A stretch of 64,000 nt of DNA from the NCBI RefSeq assembly GCF_900105395.1, contig NZ_LT629775.1, forward strand, positions 9,079,501-9,143,500, given 5' to 3'. The stretch is from Streptomyces sp. TLI_053. Lineage in GTDB: Bacteria; Actinomycetota; Actinomycetes; Streptomycetales; Streptomycetaceae. Position 1 is the first letter of the stretch. The number at the start of each line of letters is the position of its first letter. Shown one piece after another: positions 33,204-42,123 of the stretch. The notes beneath the pieces are model-generated. The model did not search any database. It saw only the letters and a program-made list of their open reading frames with translations, and was not told the origin of the DNA. Made by a program: the position numbers and the translations under genes.

Positions 33204-33428
33204 TCAGTGGTCGGCGGCCGCCATGGTCTCGCGCACCGACACCAGGCACGGATCGCAGTAGCGGTCCGGCGCCCCTATCGGCGTCTCCACACCGTTCGGC
33301 ACGACCCGGCGGGACAGCTCCAGCAACTGCCCGCAGAGCGCCGTCGACGCGTCGTCCTTCGACACCACGTGCCACATCAGACCGGACGGCTCCACCGCCG
33401 CATCGGTCTCGGCCCACATCTCGTACAC
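33204..33428 (-). CDS. Small Cys-containing hypothetical protein
   Basis: 74 residues. GTG start (YEMWAETDAAVEP) chosen because AGGGAGGCAGTC precedes it; the open frame continues upstream to an ATG at 33464. The sequence contains LMWHVVSKDDASTALCGQLL and a C-terminal CDPC, compatible with a single-site metal or redox motif. Similar short proteins recur in Streptomyces stress islands, but I know of no function. Confidence 0.65.
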   Translation of the reverse strand: MYEMWAETDAAVEPSGLMWHVVSKDDASTALCGQLLELSRRVVPNGVETPIGAPDRYCDPCLVSVRETMAAADH

Positions 33429-33682
33429 GACTGCCTCCCTGAGCAGGGGTTGGGGCTCTCCCATGCAATCCCGGGCCGGGCCGGGCGGCCACCGGGTGTC
33501 ACCCACTGGGGCGTTTCCCGACTGCGGAGGTTTGGCGTGCCCGTGGCCGGGGCAGACCGCTGGACCCGCCGGGGTCCCGAGGGTTACCGGCGGGACGTCG
33601 GGGCAGGCGCGCGGCCGGGGCCGGACGCGTCCGGCCCCGATCCGCAGCACCACCGGCACCACAACCAGCAGGGAGGCACCGG

Positions 33683-34063
33683 ATGAGCACGGTGAAGGAA
33701 TCGGTCGACGTCGACGTGCCGTTGCACGCCGCCTACAACCACTGGCGGACCAGCGTCGGGGGCGTCAGCCGCGAGTTCGACACCGAGATCGTCGACCAGC
33801 TCCCGGACGAGCGGATCGCCTGGCGGACCGTCGACGGCGACGTCGACCAGAAGGGCGTGGTCACCTTCAGGAGCATCGACGACGTGCACACCAGGGTCAG
33901 CCTGGCCATGGAGTTCCAGCCCGAGGGCCTGGCCGAGAAGGCCGGTTCCGCCATGGGCAGGGTCGACCGGAGGGTCAAGGGCGACCTGCGGCGGTTCAAG
34001 GACTTCGTCGAGGAACGAGGACGGGCGGAAGGAGGCCGGCGCGGCCGCATCACCCCCGGCTGA
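33683..34063 (+). CDS. SRPBCC (START-like) family protein
   Basis: 126 residues. ATG start (STVKESVDVDVPLHAAYN) after GGGAGGCACC. The helix-grip fold pattern is visible: VDVPLHAAYNHWRTSVGG, then IVDQLPDERIAWRTVDGD, GVVTFRSIDDVHTRVSLAME and the long C-terminal helix VDRRVKGDLRRFKDFVEERG. These are the cyclase/dehydrase-like proteins common in actinobacterial stress regulons; a lipid or small hydrophobic ligand is possible. Confidence 0.85.
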   Translation: MSTVKESVDVDVPLHAAYNHWRTSVGGVSREFDTEIVDQLPDERIAWRTVDGDVDQKGVVTFRSIDDVHTRVSLAMEFQPEGLAEKAGSAMGRVDRRVKGDLRRFKDFVEERGRAEGGRRGRITPG

Positions 34064-34192
34064 GCCCCGGTACGGCCGCCGCGACACCGCCCCTGGTCCC
34101 GTACGGACTGGGGTGCCGTCGTGCCTCGCCCTGCCCGTGTCCGTGTTGCCGCTGCCTCCGGTGCCGCGCCGCTCTGCGACCCGCGCCCGGTG

Positions 34193-34216
34193 GTTGTCCG
34201 CGGGCTCCCCGGGTAG
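34193..34216 (+). promoter_or_regulatory. SigB-type promoter candidate
   Basis: GTTG, 14 bases, GGGTAG. The -10-like element ends 9 bases before the GTG of the following gene, which would make the transcript nearly leaderless. Confidence 0.4.
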
Positions 34217-34225
34217 GCGCCGGAC

Positions 34226-34687
34226 GTGGAGCACAACGAACCCCCGGCGGACGTCGGCGCAGGCGCGGCCGACGCGTCCGCGTACGACATCTGCGACCAC
34301 TGCGGCCTGGCGGTCATCGCCGAGGACCTGCTCGGCGCGATCGTCCCCGACTCCTCGGCCGTCCACGTCTCCGATCCGGAGCTCGACGGCAGGCGGGTGG
34401 TGACGGCGTGCTCGGCCGGGCACCTGGCCGCGCTGGTCGAGGTCTACCGCAGCCGTCCGTTCGTCCCCGAGGAGCAGTACGCGGCCAAGGTCTGCCGCAC
34501 GCTGGCCGACTACGACGAGCCGGTGCCGCTCGGCGTGGTCGCCGCCCTCAGCGGCCTGTCGGAGGACCAGGCCCAGCAGGGCGTCGACTGGCACAACGCC
34601 CGGGCCCAGGAGTGGCGCGCCCGCTACGGCGACCTGGACGGCGTGGGGGACGAACTGGACGGTCCTGCGGACCCGGGCGCCCCGTGA
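34226..34687 (+). CDS. Conserved-looking hypothetical protein with CxxC
   Basis: 153 residues, GTG start (EHNEPPADVGAGAAD). Contains ICDHCGLAVIAEDLLGAIVP and later VVTACSAGHLAALVEVYR, which together could form one Cys3-His zinc site. The C-terminal half is helical (PLGVVAALSGLSEDQAQQGV, DWHNARAQEWRARYG). I do not recognise the family. The ribosome site is weak, consistent with a short leader from the promoter just upstream. Confidence 0.65.
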   Translation: MEHNEPPADVGAGAADASAYDICDHCGLAVIAEDLLGAIVPDSSAVHVSDPELDGRRVVTACSAGHLAALVEVYRSRPFVPEEQYAAKVCRTLADYDEPVPLGVVAALSGLSEDQAQQGVDWHNARAQEWRARYGDLDGVGDELDGPADPGAP

Positions 34688-34837
34688 ACCGGGCCGCCGT
34701 CGAACGGCGAGCGCCGCCCGGCCCCGGGCCCGCCGCGGCGGTGCTTACGGCCGGCGTCGCACGCCTGTTTCGATCCGGGGACGACCGGGCAGACGGGCGG
34801 TGCCCGAGGCCGGCTCACCGAGGAGGCGTGCACGCGG

Positions 34838-35257
34838 ATGTGGCTCATCGTCCTTGCCGTCGCGGTCCACTGCACCGGAGCTGCCGTCACCACGAAGGTG
34901 GCTTTCACCGTTCTGCGCAATCGCTACCTCCTGGCGGGTCGTGCTCCTGCGCCCGGTCCTGGACCAGGTGCCGGTTCCGCTCCGAGCGAGCAGGCTGCGG
35001 CAGCCGTGTTCGAACTGAGTGAACGACCGCAGGCCGAATGCCTCTCGCTCATCACCGGCCTGATCTGGCCGCTCTCCTTGCCCGCGCTCGCGGTCCGGAC
35101 GGTGGGGCGCCGAGTGCTGTTCGCCCGGGAGCAGGGCCGGGAGGCAGCGGCGGCGGCGCAACGCCATGCCGTTTGCCGCGAACGCATCGACGAGCTGGAA
35201 CGGTCGCTCGGGGTGGGTACGTACGCCGCTCCGCCCAACGGCGGCCCGCGGCGCTGA
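34838..35257 (+). CDS. Hypothetical protein with N-terminal membrane helix
   Basis: 139 residues, ATG start after GAGGAGGCG. N-terminal hydrophobic segment (MWLIVLAVAVHCTGAAVT), a Pro/Gly linker, a second weakly hydrophobic stretch (LSLITGLIWPLSLPALAV) and a basic coiled C-terminus (RERIDELERSLGVG). No family recognised. A GTTT-N16-GGGCAG element at 34767-34792 could be its promoter. Confidence 0.6.
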   Translation: MWLIVLAVAVHCTGAAVTTKVAFTVLRNRYLLAGRAPAPGPGPGAGSAPSEQAAAAVFELSERPQAECLSLITGLIWPLSLPALAVRTVGRRVLFAREQGREAAAAAQRHAVCRERIDELERSLGVGTYAAPPNGGPRR

Positions 35258-35412
35258 GACCGCTGCCCGGCGGAGCCCCTCCCACGCGTCGCACGGCGGC
35301 GCGCCCCCTCCGGAGCGCCGCCGTCGCCCCGACCCGGACGACCGGGGCAGGGCACGGGAAGGACGGCCGGACGCGCGGGCCGGGCCACCGGGTCGGTCGT
35401 GCCGGAAGAGCG

Positions 35413-35721
35413 TCAGGAGTCACCCGCGGGCCGGTGCGAGCGGCCGGGGGCCGGTGCGGCGAGGCCGGTGAAGAGGACGCCTCGGCCGCCGGGGACGGTC
35501 CGGATCCGTACGGCCAGCGGCGGCGAGAGCCAGCGGACGATGCTGGACGGCTGCGGACCGGTGGGCTCCGGCTCGGGGATCCGGGCGATGTCGTGGTGGC
35601 TCAGCGGGAGACTGACGGCGCGCTGCCCGTCGTGCAGGCGCAGCAGCAGGCGCCGCCGGTGGTCGCGGTGGATGCCCACCGCGAGGGCGGTCGCGGAGGC
35701 GGACTGGGCGGTGGTGGTCAT
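35413..35721 (-). CDS. Small hypothetical protein
   Basis: 102 residues. ATG start (TTTAQSASATALAVGIHRD) with AGGAAA upstream. Contains RLLLRLHDGQRAVSLPLSHH and PSSIVRWLSPPLAVRIRTVP. Soluble, basic, with no known domain. Codon use is gene-like. Unrecognised. Confidence 0.5.
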   Translation of the reverse strand: MTTTAQSASATALAVGIHRDHRRRLLLRLHDGQRAVSLPLSHHDIARIPEPEPTGPQPSSIVRWLSPPLAVRIRTVPGGRGVLFTGLAAPAPGRSHRPAGDS

Positions 35722-36224
35722 GGCGGTCAGGTTTCCTCGGAGCGGGACGGCTCGCGGGTGCGGAGCCGTCGGTGGGGGTGACGGGCCCTCCCACGGGCCC
35801 GGACAGGTTCCATCTTGGTGTCGGCCCGGCGATCGTGTGCGGAGCACGACCGCCGACCGGTGCCCCGGCGGCCGTGCTCCGCATCCGCGGCGAAGAAGGC
35901 GGCACGTTCGTCCGGAGCGGGGTGCCTGCCCGGACGGGGACGCTGCCGCACGCCCGCGCGCCGCCCGCTCGGCAGGCCCGTGCCCACATGCGACGGTGCC
36001 GGGGCCACGGCCGGTCGCCTCCACCCGAACGGGGGGCGCCCGCACAGGCGAGGTGCACCGTCGGTGGCGGCTCGGCCGTAGTGCCGGGCGCTCCCGGTGT
36101 TCGTCGGAAACCCGGCGTGGGTGGGGCATGGTGCGGGGACCGCCGGGTACCCGCAGGGATCCGGGGCGCACCGCGCCCTGCCCGGCGCCCCGCCGTACGG
36201 GGCCGGCCGATTCGGAGGAGAACC
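35722..36224. other. Long intergenic region before the DJ-1/PfpI gene
   Basis: No gene supported. The DJ-1-family gene probably has its promoter at about 36097-36122, where GTTC-N16-GGGTGG resembles a SigB-type element. Confidence 0.4.
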
Positions 36225-36785
36225 ATGACCCACCAGACCAAGGCCCTGGCCATCGTCACCAACTACGGCGTCGAGCAGGACGAGCTCCTCGTCCCCGTGC
36301 GCCACCTGCGCGACGACGGCGTGCACGTCGACATCGCGGCGGCGGAGGCGGAAGTCGTCCACACCCTGGTGCGGGACAGGAAGCCCGGCGAGACGGTCGC
36401 CCCGACCCACACCCTGGGCGAGGTCGACCCCGCGGACTACGACCTGCTGCTGATCCCCGGCGGTACGGTCAACGCCGACAGCCTGCGCCTGCGGGGCGAG
36501 GCGGTGGAGCTCGTGCGTGCCTTCAGTGCCACGGGCCGCCCGATCGCCGCGATCTGCCACGGTCCGTGGCTCCTGGTCGAGGCGGGCGTCGTCGGGGGCA
36601 AGCGCCTCACGTCGTACCCGTCCCTGCGGACCGACCTCGCCAACGCGGGCGCCGAGTGGGCGGACGCGCCGCTGGTCGAGGACGACACGGGCGGCTGGCA
36701 CCTGGTCACCTCGCGCAACCCGGACGACCTCGGCCCGTTCACCCAGGGCATCGACAGCGCGCTGCGCCGCGCCGCCGCGGCGTAG
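36225..36785 (+). CDS. DJ-1/PfpI family protein (type 1 glutamine amidotransferase-like)
   Basis: 186 residues, ATG start after GGAGGAG. Flavodoxin-like fold with the nucleophile Cys in AAICHGPWLLVEAG, the acidic partner in VNYGVEQDELLVP-like VTNYGVEQDELLVPVR, and PGGTVNADSLRL. This is the YhbO/YraA branch of the family, implicated in stress protection and proposed as deglycase or intracellular protease. Its place among other stress genes fits. No signal peptide. Confidence 0.9.
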   Translation: MTHQTKALAIVTNYGVEQDELLVPVRHLRDDGVHVDIAAAEAEVVHTLVRDRKPGETVAPTHTLGEVDPADYDLLLIPGGTVNADSLRLRGEAVELVRAFSATGRPIAAICHGPWLLVEAGVVGGKRLTSYPSLRTDLANAGAEWADAPLVEDDTGGWHLVTSRNPDDLGPFTQGIDSALRRAAAA

Positions 36786-36820
36786 CGCGCGCGTTCCGGC
36801 GGTCGGCACCGTGCGGCCAC

Positions 36821-36902
36821 GCCCGCCCGCCCGTGCCGTCCGCCCGCCCGTGCCGCCCGCCCGCCCGTGCCGTCCGCCCGTGCTGCCCGCCCGTGCCGCT
36901 CA
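36821..36902. repeat. CCCGCCCGTGCCG-type short repeats
   Basis: Irregular tandem copies of CCGCCCGTGCCGT between the convergent DJ-1 and hemerythrin genes; about six copies with small indels. Confidence 0.6.
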
Positions 36903-36936
36903 CCGCAGTCGCCCGCCGTCGACGGGGTGCGGTCGG

Positions 36937-37497
36937 TCACGGGGTGTTCTGGTGGTCCGCGCCGTTGTGGCCGGTGAGCCGGTCCCGGACGGCGGCGATC
37001 GCCCCGGTGCCCGGCGGCAGGCCCCAGACCGGGGCGCCGCTCCCGCACGGCCGGGCCTCGGCGAGCCGCTCGCCCTGGCGCCGCAGCTCGGCCGCGGGTA
37101 CGGCGGCCCGGACCAGGGGGAACAGCCGCTCGTTCTCCCCGCGCAGATGGGTCCGGAGGAGGACCAATAGCGAGCCGGTGCAGCGCGTGCGGTCGGAGGC
37201 GGGCAGCCGTTCGTCCGCGGCCCGGGCGAGCAGCCGCCGGACCGCCGCGTGGGCGTGCCGCGCCGCGTCCGCGAGGGCTCCGCCGGCCGGGAGGTGGCGG
37301 ACGACCAGCGGATAGAAGTACGCCTCCTCGACGGCCGTGTGTTCGTCGAGGAGGGCGGCCAGCTCGGTCAGCAGTCGGCCCCCGTCGGCCACGGCGTGCT
37401 CGCCCCGGGCGTGGACCAGGTCCAGCCGTCGCAGGAGTGCTTCCAGCGCGCGGTGTTCGACGCACAGCTCGCCCAGGAGTCCGTCCGGCCCGTTCAT
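36937..37497 (-). CDS. Hemerythrin-like (HHE) domain protein
   Basis: 186 residues. Four-helix bundle with iron-ligand candidates: His in CVEHRALEALLRRL, His and Glu in LLDEHTAVEEAYFYPLV, later His in ARHAHAAVRRLL and HLRGENERLFPLV (HxxxE). Such proteins bind a diiron centre and sense or store O2 or NO. The C-terminus (GSGAPVWGLPPGTGAIAAVR) is an extension. The start ATG follows CGGAGGC. It is divergent from the VOC gene. Confidence 0.88.
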   Translation of the reverse strand: MNGPDGLLGELCVEHRALEALLRRLDLVHARGEHAVADGGRLLTELAALLDEHTAVEEAYFYPLVVRHLPAGGALADAARHAHAAVRRLLARAADERLPASDRTRCTGSLLVLLRTHLRGENERLFPLVRAAVPAAELRRQGERLAEARPCGSGAPVWGLPPGTGAIAAVRDRLTGHNGADHQNTP

Positions 37498-37690
37498 GGG
37501 TGCCTCCGTGCAGGCGGGGTGTGGTTGCTGGAACCCCGGCGTCTGCCCCGATCGGTCCGCCCCAACCGGTCCGCGCGGGCCGGACCGCCCCCTTCCGACG
37601 GTTTTCACCCGTGCGGTCCGATTCCGGGACGGTGGGGCGGGTACGGAACCGCCCGTCCGTCCCCGCCGAACGCGCTCCCGGAGGCATCCC

Positions 37691-38500
37691 GTGCCCGACA
37701 TGAACGGCCCCTACAAGCCCGGTACCCCGTGCTGGATCGACCTGATGGTGCCCGACCAGCAGGCGGCGCTCGACTTCTACGGGGAGGTGTTCGGCTGGCA
37801 GGGCGAGATCGGGCCCGCCGAGCAGGGCGGCTACTCGGTCTGCACCCTGAAGGGCAAGCCGGTCGCCGGGATCATGAAGGCGTCGAACCCGGACGGCACC
37901 GTTCCCGACCCGATGCCGCCGACGGTGTGGACCACGTACCTGTCCACCGACTCCCTGGATCCCGCGCTCAAGACCGTCACCGATGCCGGCGGTTCGGTGG
38001 TGATGGGGCCGATGGACGTGATGGACCTCGGGCGGATGGCCGTGATCGCGGACCCGACCGGGGCCGTGGTCGGCCTCTGGCAGCCCGGGACCTTCGACGG
38101 TGCGGGCATCGTCAACGAGCACGGCGCGCTGATCTGGAACGAGCTCGCCACCCGTGACCGCGCGGCGGCCGCCGACTTCTACTCCGCCGTGCTGCCGGTC
38201 ACCACCGGCCGCTCGCAGGAGCCCGGCGCCGAGGGGTACATCGAGTTCAAGGTCGACGGCCGCGCGGTCGGCGGGATGATGGACCTGTCGACCTTCCCGC
38301 CGGGCGTCCCGCCGCACTGGCAGCCGTACTTCAACGTGGACGACGTGGACGCGATCCAGGCGGCCGTCGTCCGCGCCGGCGGTGCCGTCCTCACCCCGGC
38401 CTTCGACATGGGCGCCAACCGGCTGGCCGTGCTCGCCGACCCGCAGGGGGGCGCCTTCTCGGTGATCACCTGGCCGGTACTGGAGGACCCGGCCGGCTGA
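37691..38500 (+). CDS. Two-domain VOC (glyoxalase/bleomycin-resistance) family protein
   Basis: 269 residues, GTG start (PDMNGPYKPGTPCWID) after GGAGGCATCCC. Two tandem VOC modules: the first has CWIDLMVPDQQAALDFYGEV then FGWQGEIGP; the second has LIWNELATRDRAAAADFYSA then HWQPYFNVDDVDAIQ. Each keeps the FYG/FYS pattern of the lineage found widely in actinobacteria, annotated as glyoxalase or hydroxylase-like. Metal ligands are incomplete, so substrate and activity are open. A GATT-N15-GGGTAC element at 37618-37642 may be its promoter. Confidence 0.88.
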   Translation: MPDMNGPYKPGTPCWIDLMVPDQQAALDFYGEVFGWQGEIGPAEQGGYSVCTLKGKPVAGIMKASNPDGTVPDPMPPTVWTTYLSTDSLDPALKTVTDAGGSVVMGPMDVMDLGRMAVIADPTGAVVGLWQPGTFDGAGIVNEHGALIWNELATRDRAAAADFYSAVLPVTTGRSQEPGAEGYIEFKVDGRAVGGMMDLSTFPPGVPPHWQPYFNVDDVDAIQAAVVRAGGAVLTPAFDMGANRLAVLADPQGGAFSVITWPVLEDPAG

Positions 38501-38562
38501 CCGGCCCCGGCCCGCGACCCCCGGTACCGGCTCCCGACCGCCGGGAGGCGCCTCGCGTCGTC

Positions 38563-38596
38563 GGAGGTGTGCGCCACGGCCCTGGCGCACACCTCC
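38563..38596. terminator. Convergent terminator
   Basis: 14-bp stem GGAGGTGTGCGCCA with a 6-base loop, extended by GTC/GAC pairs, between the VOC gene and the minus-strand phosphatase. Confidence 0.75.
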
Positions 38597-38599
38597 CGA

Positions 38600-39886
38600 C
38601 TACGCCGTCCGGTGGTCGGCGTGGTCGGCGCGGTCGCCGGGGGCAGTGGTCCGGGACGGCAGCGGGTCGGTCCGGGCGGCTTCCGGGCCCGGCTCCTCAT
38701 GGCGGCCGGACGGGTCAGGGGGGTGCCATTCGGCGAGGACGATGGTGGCGTCGTCCTGGAGCCGGCCGTCGTGGCGGTCGAGGACGGCGTGGACGAGACG
38801 GCGCAGGGCCTCCGGTGCGGGCTCGCCCGCGGCGAGCGCGCGGGTGACGAAATCGACGAGCTGGTCCTCGCCGAACTGTCGGCCGGTGGCCGAGCGGGCT
38901 TCGGTGACGCCGTCGGTGTGGACGAGGACGCGGTCGCCGGGCTCCAGCTGGACCCTGTGCACGGTGCGGGAGCGCGGGTAGCCGGGGCCGAGGCCGAGCG
39001 GCAGCTCGCCCGGCGCCTCCAGGGCGCCGGGAACGACGTGGTGGGCCCGGATCAGGAGCGGCGGCGGGTGGCCGGCGTTGATCCAGGTGAGCTGCCCGGT
39101 CTCCAGGTCCAGGCGGGCGAAGACGCCGGTGAGCAGCCCGCCGGGCTGCCAGCGGTGCAGGTCGTCGTCGATCCGGTCGGCGATGTCGCTCAGGGTGCCG
39201 CCCGCGCGGCGGGTGGAGCGGCAGCCGGCCAGGGCGACGGCGGAGGCCAGCCCGGAGGACAGGTCGTGGCCCATCGCGTCGACCACGGTCAGGTGCAGGT
39301 GTCCGTCGTCCAGGCCGTGGTCGAAGGCGTCCCCGCCGATCTCGTAGGCCGGTTCCAGTGCGGCGGCGGAGGTGACCCGGTCGGTGCCCAGGGTGCGTGG
39401 GGGCAGGAACGCCCAGACCATCTCCGCCGCGGTGGTCATCGGTCGCTGCCGGGAGACGCGGCTGAACAGGTCGCTGAACCCGCTCTTGGACACGACGGTC
39501 AGCGCGGTCAGCGCGGCGAGCTGCGTGGCGCCGTCCAGCAGCTCGGGCGTGATCCGGTCGGCGGCGACGTGGAGCACGCCGATCCGGGCGATGCCGTCGA
39601 CCAGCGGCAGCCAGAGAGCCATCGGCCCGTGGTGGGACAACTGCACCGACACGGTCCGGTACGCCCGTCCGGCGACCGTTCCCTCGATCGCCAGCGTCTC
39701 GCCCTCGTCCTCGCCCGGGCCCGGCAGCGGTACCAGCTGCTCCTCCTGCACGTCGGTCAGGTAGACGGTCGCCGACGCCAGGCCCATCCGGCGGGCCGTC
39801 TCGTCGACCAGCCGGGGCAGGAAGCGCGGGGAGGCGGTGTGCGACCGCTCCAGGAACCGGGCCAGCGCGGCTTCCTCCTCCGCCAT
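38600..39886 (-). CDS. GAF-PP2C (SpoIIE/RsbU-type) serine phosphatase
   Basis: 428 residues. The N-terminal half is GAF-like (MGLASATVYLTDVQEEQLVP, GIARIGVLHVAADR). The PP2C/SpoIIE domain follows: ALEPAYEIGGDAFDHGLDDG with the first metal Asp pair, LTVVDAMGHDLSSGLASAVA, TWINAGHPPPLLIR, DRVLVHTDGVTEARS and LQDDATIVLAEW. It is expected to dephosphorylate a STAS antagonist and thereby activate a sigma factor. The C-terminus is an acidic/basic tail without structure. The ATG follows AAGGGA. Confidence 0.92.
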   Translation of the reverse strand: MAEEEAALARFLERSHTASPRFLPRLVDETARRMGLASATVYLTDVQEEQLVPLPGPGEDEGETLAIEGTVAGRAYRTVSVQLSHHGPMALWLPLVDGIARIGVLHVAADRITPELLDGATQLAALTALTVVSKSGFSDLFSRVSRQRPMTTAAEMVWAFLPPRTLGTDRVTSAAALEPAYEIGGDAFDHGLDDGHLHLTVVDAMGHDLSSGLASAVALAGCRSTRRAGGTLSDIADRIDDDLHRWQPGGLLTGVFARLDLETGQLTWINAGHPPPLLIRAHHVVPGALEAPGELPLGLGPGYPRSRTVHRVQLEPGDRVLVHTDGVTEARSATGRQFGEDQLVDFVTRALAAGEPAPEALRRLVHAVLDRHDGRLQDDATIVLAEWHPPDPSGRHEEPGPEAARTDPLPSRTTAPGDRADHADHRTA

Positions 39887-40047
39887 CGCGCCGATCCCTT
39901 CGCCGTCCTGTCCTTCTTCGAGTCTGGGGCCGGACCGGCCGTGGTGCGCGGCCCGCCGACCGGCGGGCGGGGCCGAACAGGGGCCGGGCGGCGCGACCTG
40001 CGCCGGGCGCCGGGCGGTTCGGCGGACCCCGGCGACAGCACGGCGAA

Positions 40048-40072
40048 GGCCCGCCCCTCCGAGGGGCGGGCC
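40048..40072 (-). terminator. Terminator hairpin
   Basis: 11-bp stem GGCCCGCCCCT with a 3-base loop, about 70 bp downstream of the minus-strand acidic-protein gene. Four 14-bp tandem units (TCAGTCCGGCGGGG) at 40103-40158 lie between. Confidence 0.6.
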
Positions 40073-40102
40073 GATTTCGCCGACGTCGGGTGGCCGGCCG
40101 GA

Positions 40103-40158
40103 TCAGTCCGGTCGGGTCAGTCCGGCGGGGTCAGTCCGGCGGGGTCAGTCCGGCGGGG
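40103..40158. repeat. 14-bp tandem repeat, four copies
   Basis: Unit TCAGTCCGGCGGGG; the first copy has one change. The stop of the acidic-protein gene lies in the last unit. Confidence 0.8.
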
Positions 40159-40363
40159 CGTCAGCCTCCGGGGACACGTCGCGGTCCTCCTCGCCGTCGG
40201 GGCCGTCCCGGCCGCCCGACGCGTGGTCGGCCCCGTCGGCCGGGTTCTCGTCCTGGTCGTGCTCGGGCGGTGGACCGCCCTCGCCGGTCATCCGTGATCC
40301 GGGGGTCTCGGTCCGCACGGGCGGGTCCCTGGGTTCGCGCGCGGGCTGCTCGGGTTCGGTCAT
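40145..40363 (-). CDS. Small acidic hypothetical protein
   Basis: 72 residues, strongly acidic and disordered (TEPEQPAREPRDPPVRTETP, PDGEEDRDVSPEADAPP). ATG start with GAGGTGACC upstream. It lies 50 bp after the csbD-like gene on the same strand, so probably co-transcribed. Comparable hydrophilic peptides accompany CsbD in other Streptomyces stress loci. No function known. Confidence 0.55.
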   Translation of the reverse strand: MTEPEQPAREPRDPPVRTETPGSRMTGEGGPPPEHDQDENPADGADHASGGRDGPDGEEDRDVSPEADAPPD

Positions 40364-40416
40364 GGCGGTCACCTCGGTCGGGGTTCGTCGTCCGTTCCGG
40401 TCCTCGGCCCGCGAGG

Positions 40417-40590
40417 TCACTCCTTTCCCGCGTCCTTGATCTTCTCGGCGGCCTGCTTGAGGTCGCTCTTCATCTGGGTGCCGCGGCCCTTGGCTTCCAT
40501 CGTCCGGTCGCCCGTCGCCCGCCCGGCGACCTCCTTGGCCTTGCCACGGGCCTTCTCGGCCATGTTGCGGATCTTGTCGTCGGTGGCCAT
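40417..40590 (-). CDS. CsbD family general stress protein
   Basis: 57 residues: IRNMAEKARGKAKEVAGRAT then GDRTMEAKGRGTQMKSDLKQ, the typical Lys/Ala/Glu-rich CsbD helices. CsbD is a SigB-dependent stress protein in Bacillus with no known biochemical role. ATG start, ideal ribosome site GGGAGG. Followed by the acidic-protein gene. Confidence 0.9.
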   Translation of the reverse strand: MATDDKIRNMAEKARGKAKEVAGRATGDRTMEAKGRGTQMKSDLKQAAEKIKDAGKE

Positions 40591-40678
40591 GGTCCTGCCT
40601 CCCATCGATGGACGGGCCGGTGCCCGCCCGAGCCGCGTCTGCCCCTGTCGGGGCATTCCATGCGTCACTCGTCCTGCC

Positions 40679-41812
40679 TCAGTCCGCCGGGGGAAGGGCG
40701 GCGGTCTGCCGGGCCAGGGCGTCGACGACGTCGGCGGGCCGGTGCCGCAGCAGATAGTGCCGCCGCTGGCGTTCGGCGCCGGTACCCAGCCGTCGCAGGC
40801 GGTCGAGGCCGGCTTCGGCGGCGGGGAGGTCCCCGGCGGCGGCCAGGCCCGGTGCGGCCCGGTCCAGCAACCGGTCGACCAGCGCGGCCATCGGCACCGG
40901 CCGGCCCGTGAACGGGTCCAGGCCGCCGCCGTCCGGTCCGGTCCTGGCCGCCCGCCGGTGGGCGGCCGTCAAGCGCTCCGGCGGCACGCCCGGCGCGGGC
41001 ACCCCGGCCCGGGCCTCCTCCAGCAGGACGCTCGCCAGCCCGCGCAGCAGCCCGGCCAGCAGCAGGACGGTGTCCAGATCGGCGTTGACGTCGGTGATCC
41101 GGACCTCCAGCGTCGGCAGGTGCTCCGACGGCCGGGTGTACCAGTAGATCATCCGACGGTCGAGCAGGGTGCCGCGAGCGACGAGGGAGTCCGCGAGCGC
41201 CTCGTAGCCGGGCTCGTCCAGCACCGGGGCCGGCCCGACGGTGGGCCAGCGTGCCAGGCGTACCGTGCGCCAGCTGGCGAAACCGCTGTCGCGGCCGCCG
41301 TCGAACGGCGAGTTCACCGCGAGCGCCTGCAGCACCGGCAGCCAGGGCCGCAGGCGGTTGCCGAGGGCCAGGGCCAGCCCGCGGTCGACGGTTCCCAGGT
41401 GGATGTGGCACCCGCACAGCGCCCCGCCCCAGCCGTCGACCGCCCCGGGGTAGCGCGCGGCCATCCGGCGGTAGCGCGGGTTCTCGGTGAGGACCGCCGC
41501 CCCCGGCCCGGTGAGGACGGGTGTTCCGGAGGCGACCAGCAGGCAGCCCGCGTCGGCGGCCGCCGCGACCAGCACCGCGCGCAGCCGGGCGAGGTCGTCC
41601 CGCAGTTCCTTCAGCCGCAGCGCCGGCCGGGTGCACGTCTCCACCTGGGCCTGCAGGAACTCCGGCTGGACCTGGCCGCCGAGCGCCGCGGCGCTCGCCG
41701 CGAGCACCTGCGGGGCCCGGGGGACCGGCAGCCTGCTCCGTCGGTCCACGAGCAGGAACTCCTCCTCCACCCCTACCGTGGGCACCGTCCGGCGCACTCC
41801 GTTCACGGGCAC
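40679..41812 (-). CDS. Glutamate-cysteine ligase-like (YbdK/GCS2 family) protein
   Basis: 377 residues. Carboxylate-amine ligase fold: PTVGVEEEFLLVDRRSRLP at the N-terminus, QPEFLQAQVETCTRPALRLK, GALCGCHIHLGT with the metal His, NSPFDGGRDSGFASWRTVRL, and TLEVRITDVNADLDTVLLLA. These enzymes form weak gamma-glutamyl peptides; the true substrate in Streptomyces is unknown. I chose the GTG at 41812 because GGGAG precedes it and the family starts nearby; the frame stays open to an ATG at 41983. Confidence 0.88.
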   Translation of the reverse strand: MPVNGVRRTVPTVGVEEEFLLVDRRSRLPVPRAPQVLAASAAALGGQVQPEFLQAQVETCTRPALRLKELRDDLARLRAVLVAAAADAGCLLVASGTPVLTGPGAAVLTENPRYRRMAARYPGAVDGWGGALCGCHIHLGTVDRGLALALGNRLRPWLPVLQALAVNSPFDGGRDSGFASWRTVRLARWPTVGPAPVLDEPGYEALADSLVARGTLLDRRMIYWYTRPSEHLPTLEVRITDVNADLDTVLLLAGLLRGLASVLLEEARAGVPAPGVPPERLTAAHRRAARTGPDGGGLDPFTGRPVPMAALVDRLLDRAAPGLAAAGDLPAAEAGLDRLRRLGTGAERQRRHYLLRHRPADVVDALARQTAALPPAD

Positions 41813-42123
41813 GGCGGGCTCCCGGAGGTCCGGCCGGATCCCCGGGCGGGCCCGCTCCGGTTGCCGCGCCGGGCGGGCGCAGGCACCGTCCGGTCCGGGC
41901 GGCGAACCGGGCCCACGGCCGAGCCCCGCCCCGGCCCCGGTGAGGACGACGGCGTGCGGCGCGGTACGGCGGTCAGTGGTCATGGCGGGCGTGTTGCCGG
42001 GACGGTGAGGCCGAAACCCGCGGCGGCCCGCGGTACCGGTGTCGCCCGTACCGCACAGTATCGGGGTGGTGCGCCGGTACCGGGTCCTACCGCTGCACCG
42101 GGTCGTGCGGCGGCGCTCGGGCC
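41813..42123. other. Region between the GCS2-like and DUF6328 genes
   Basis: 41813-41983 is either a Pro/Arg-rich N-terminal extension of the GCS2-like protein or its leader. The remaining 140 bp show no gene or clear signal. Confidence 0.35.
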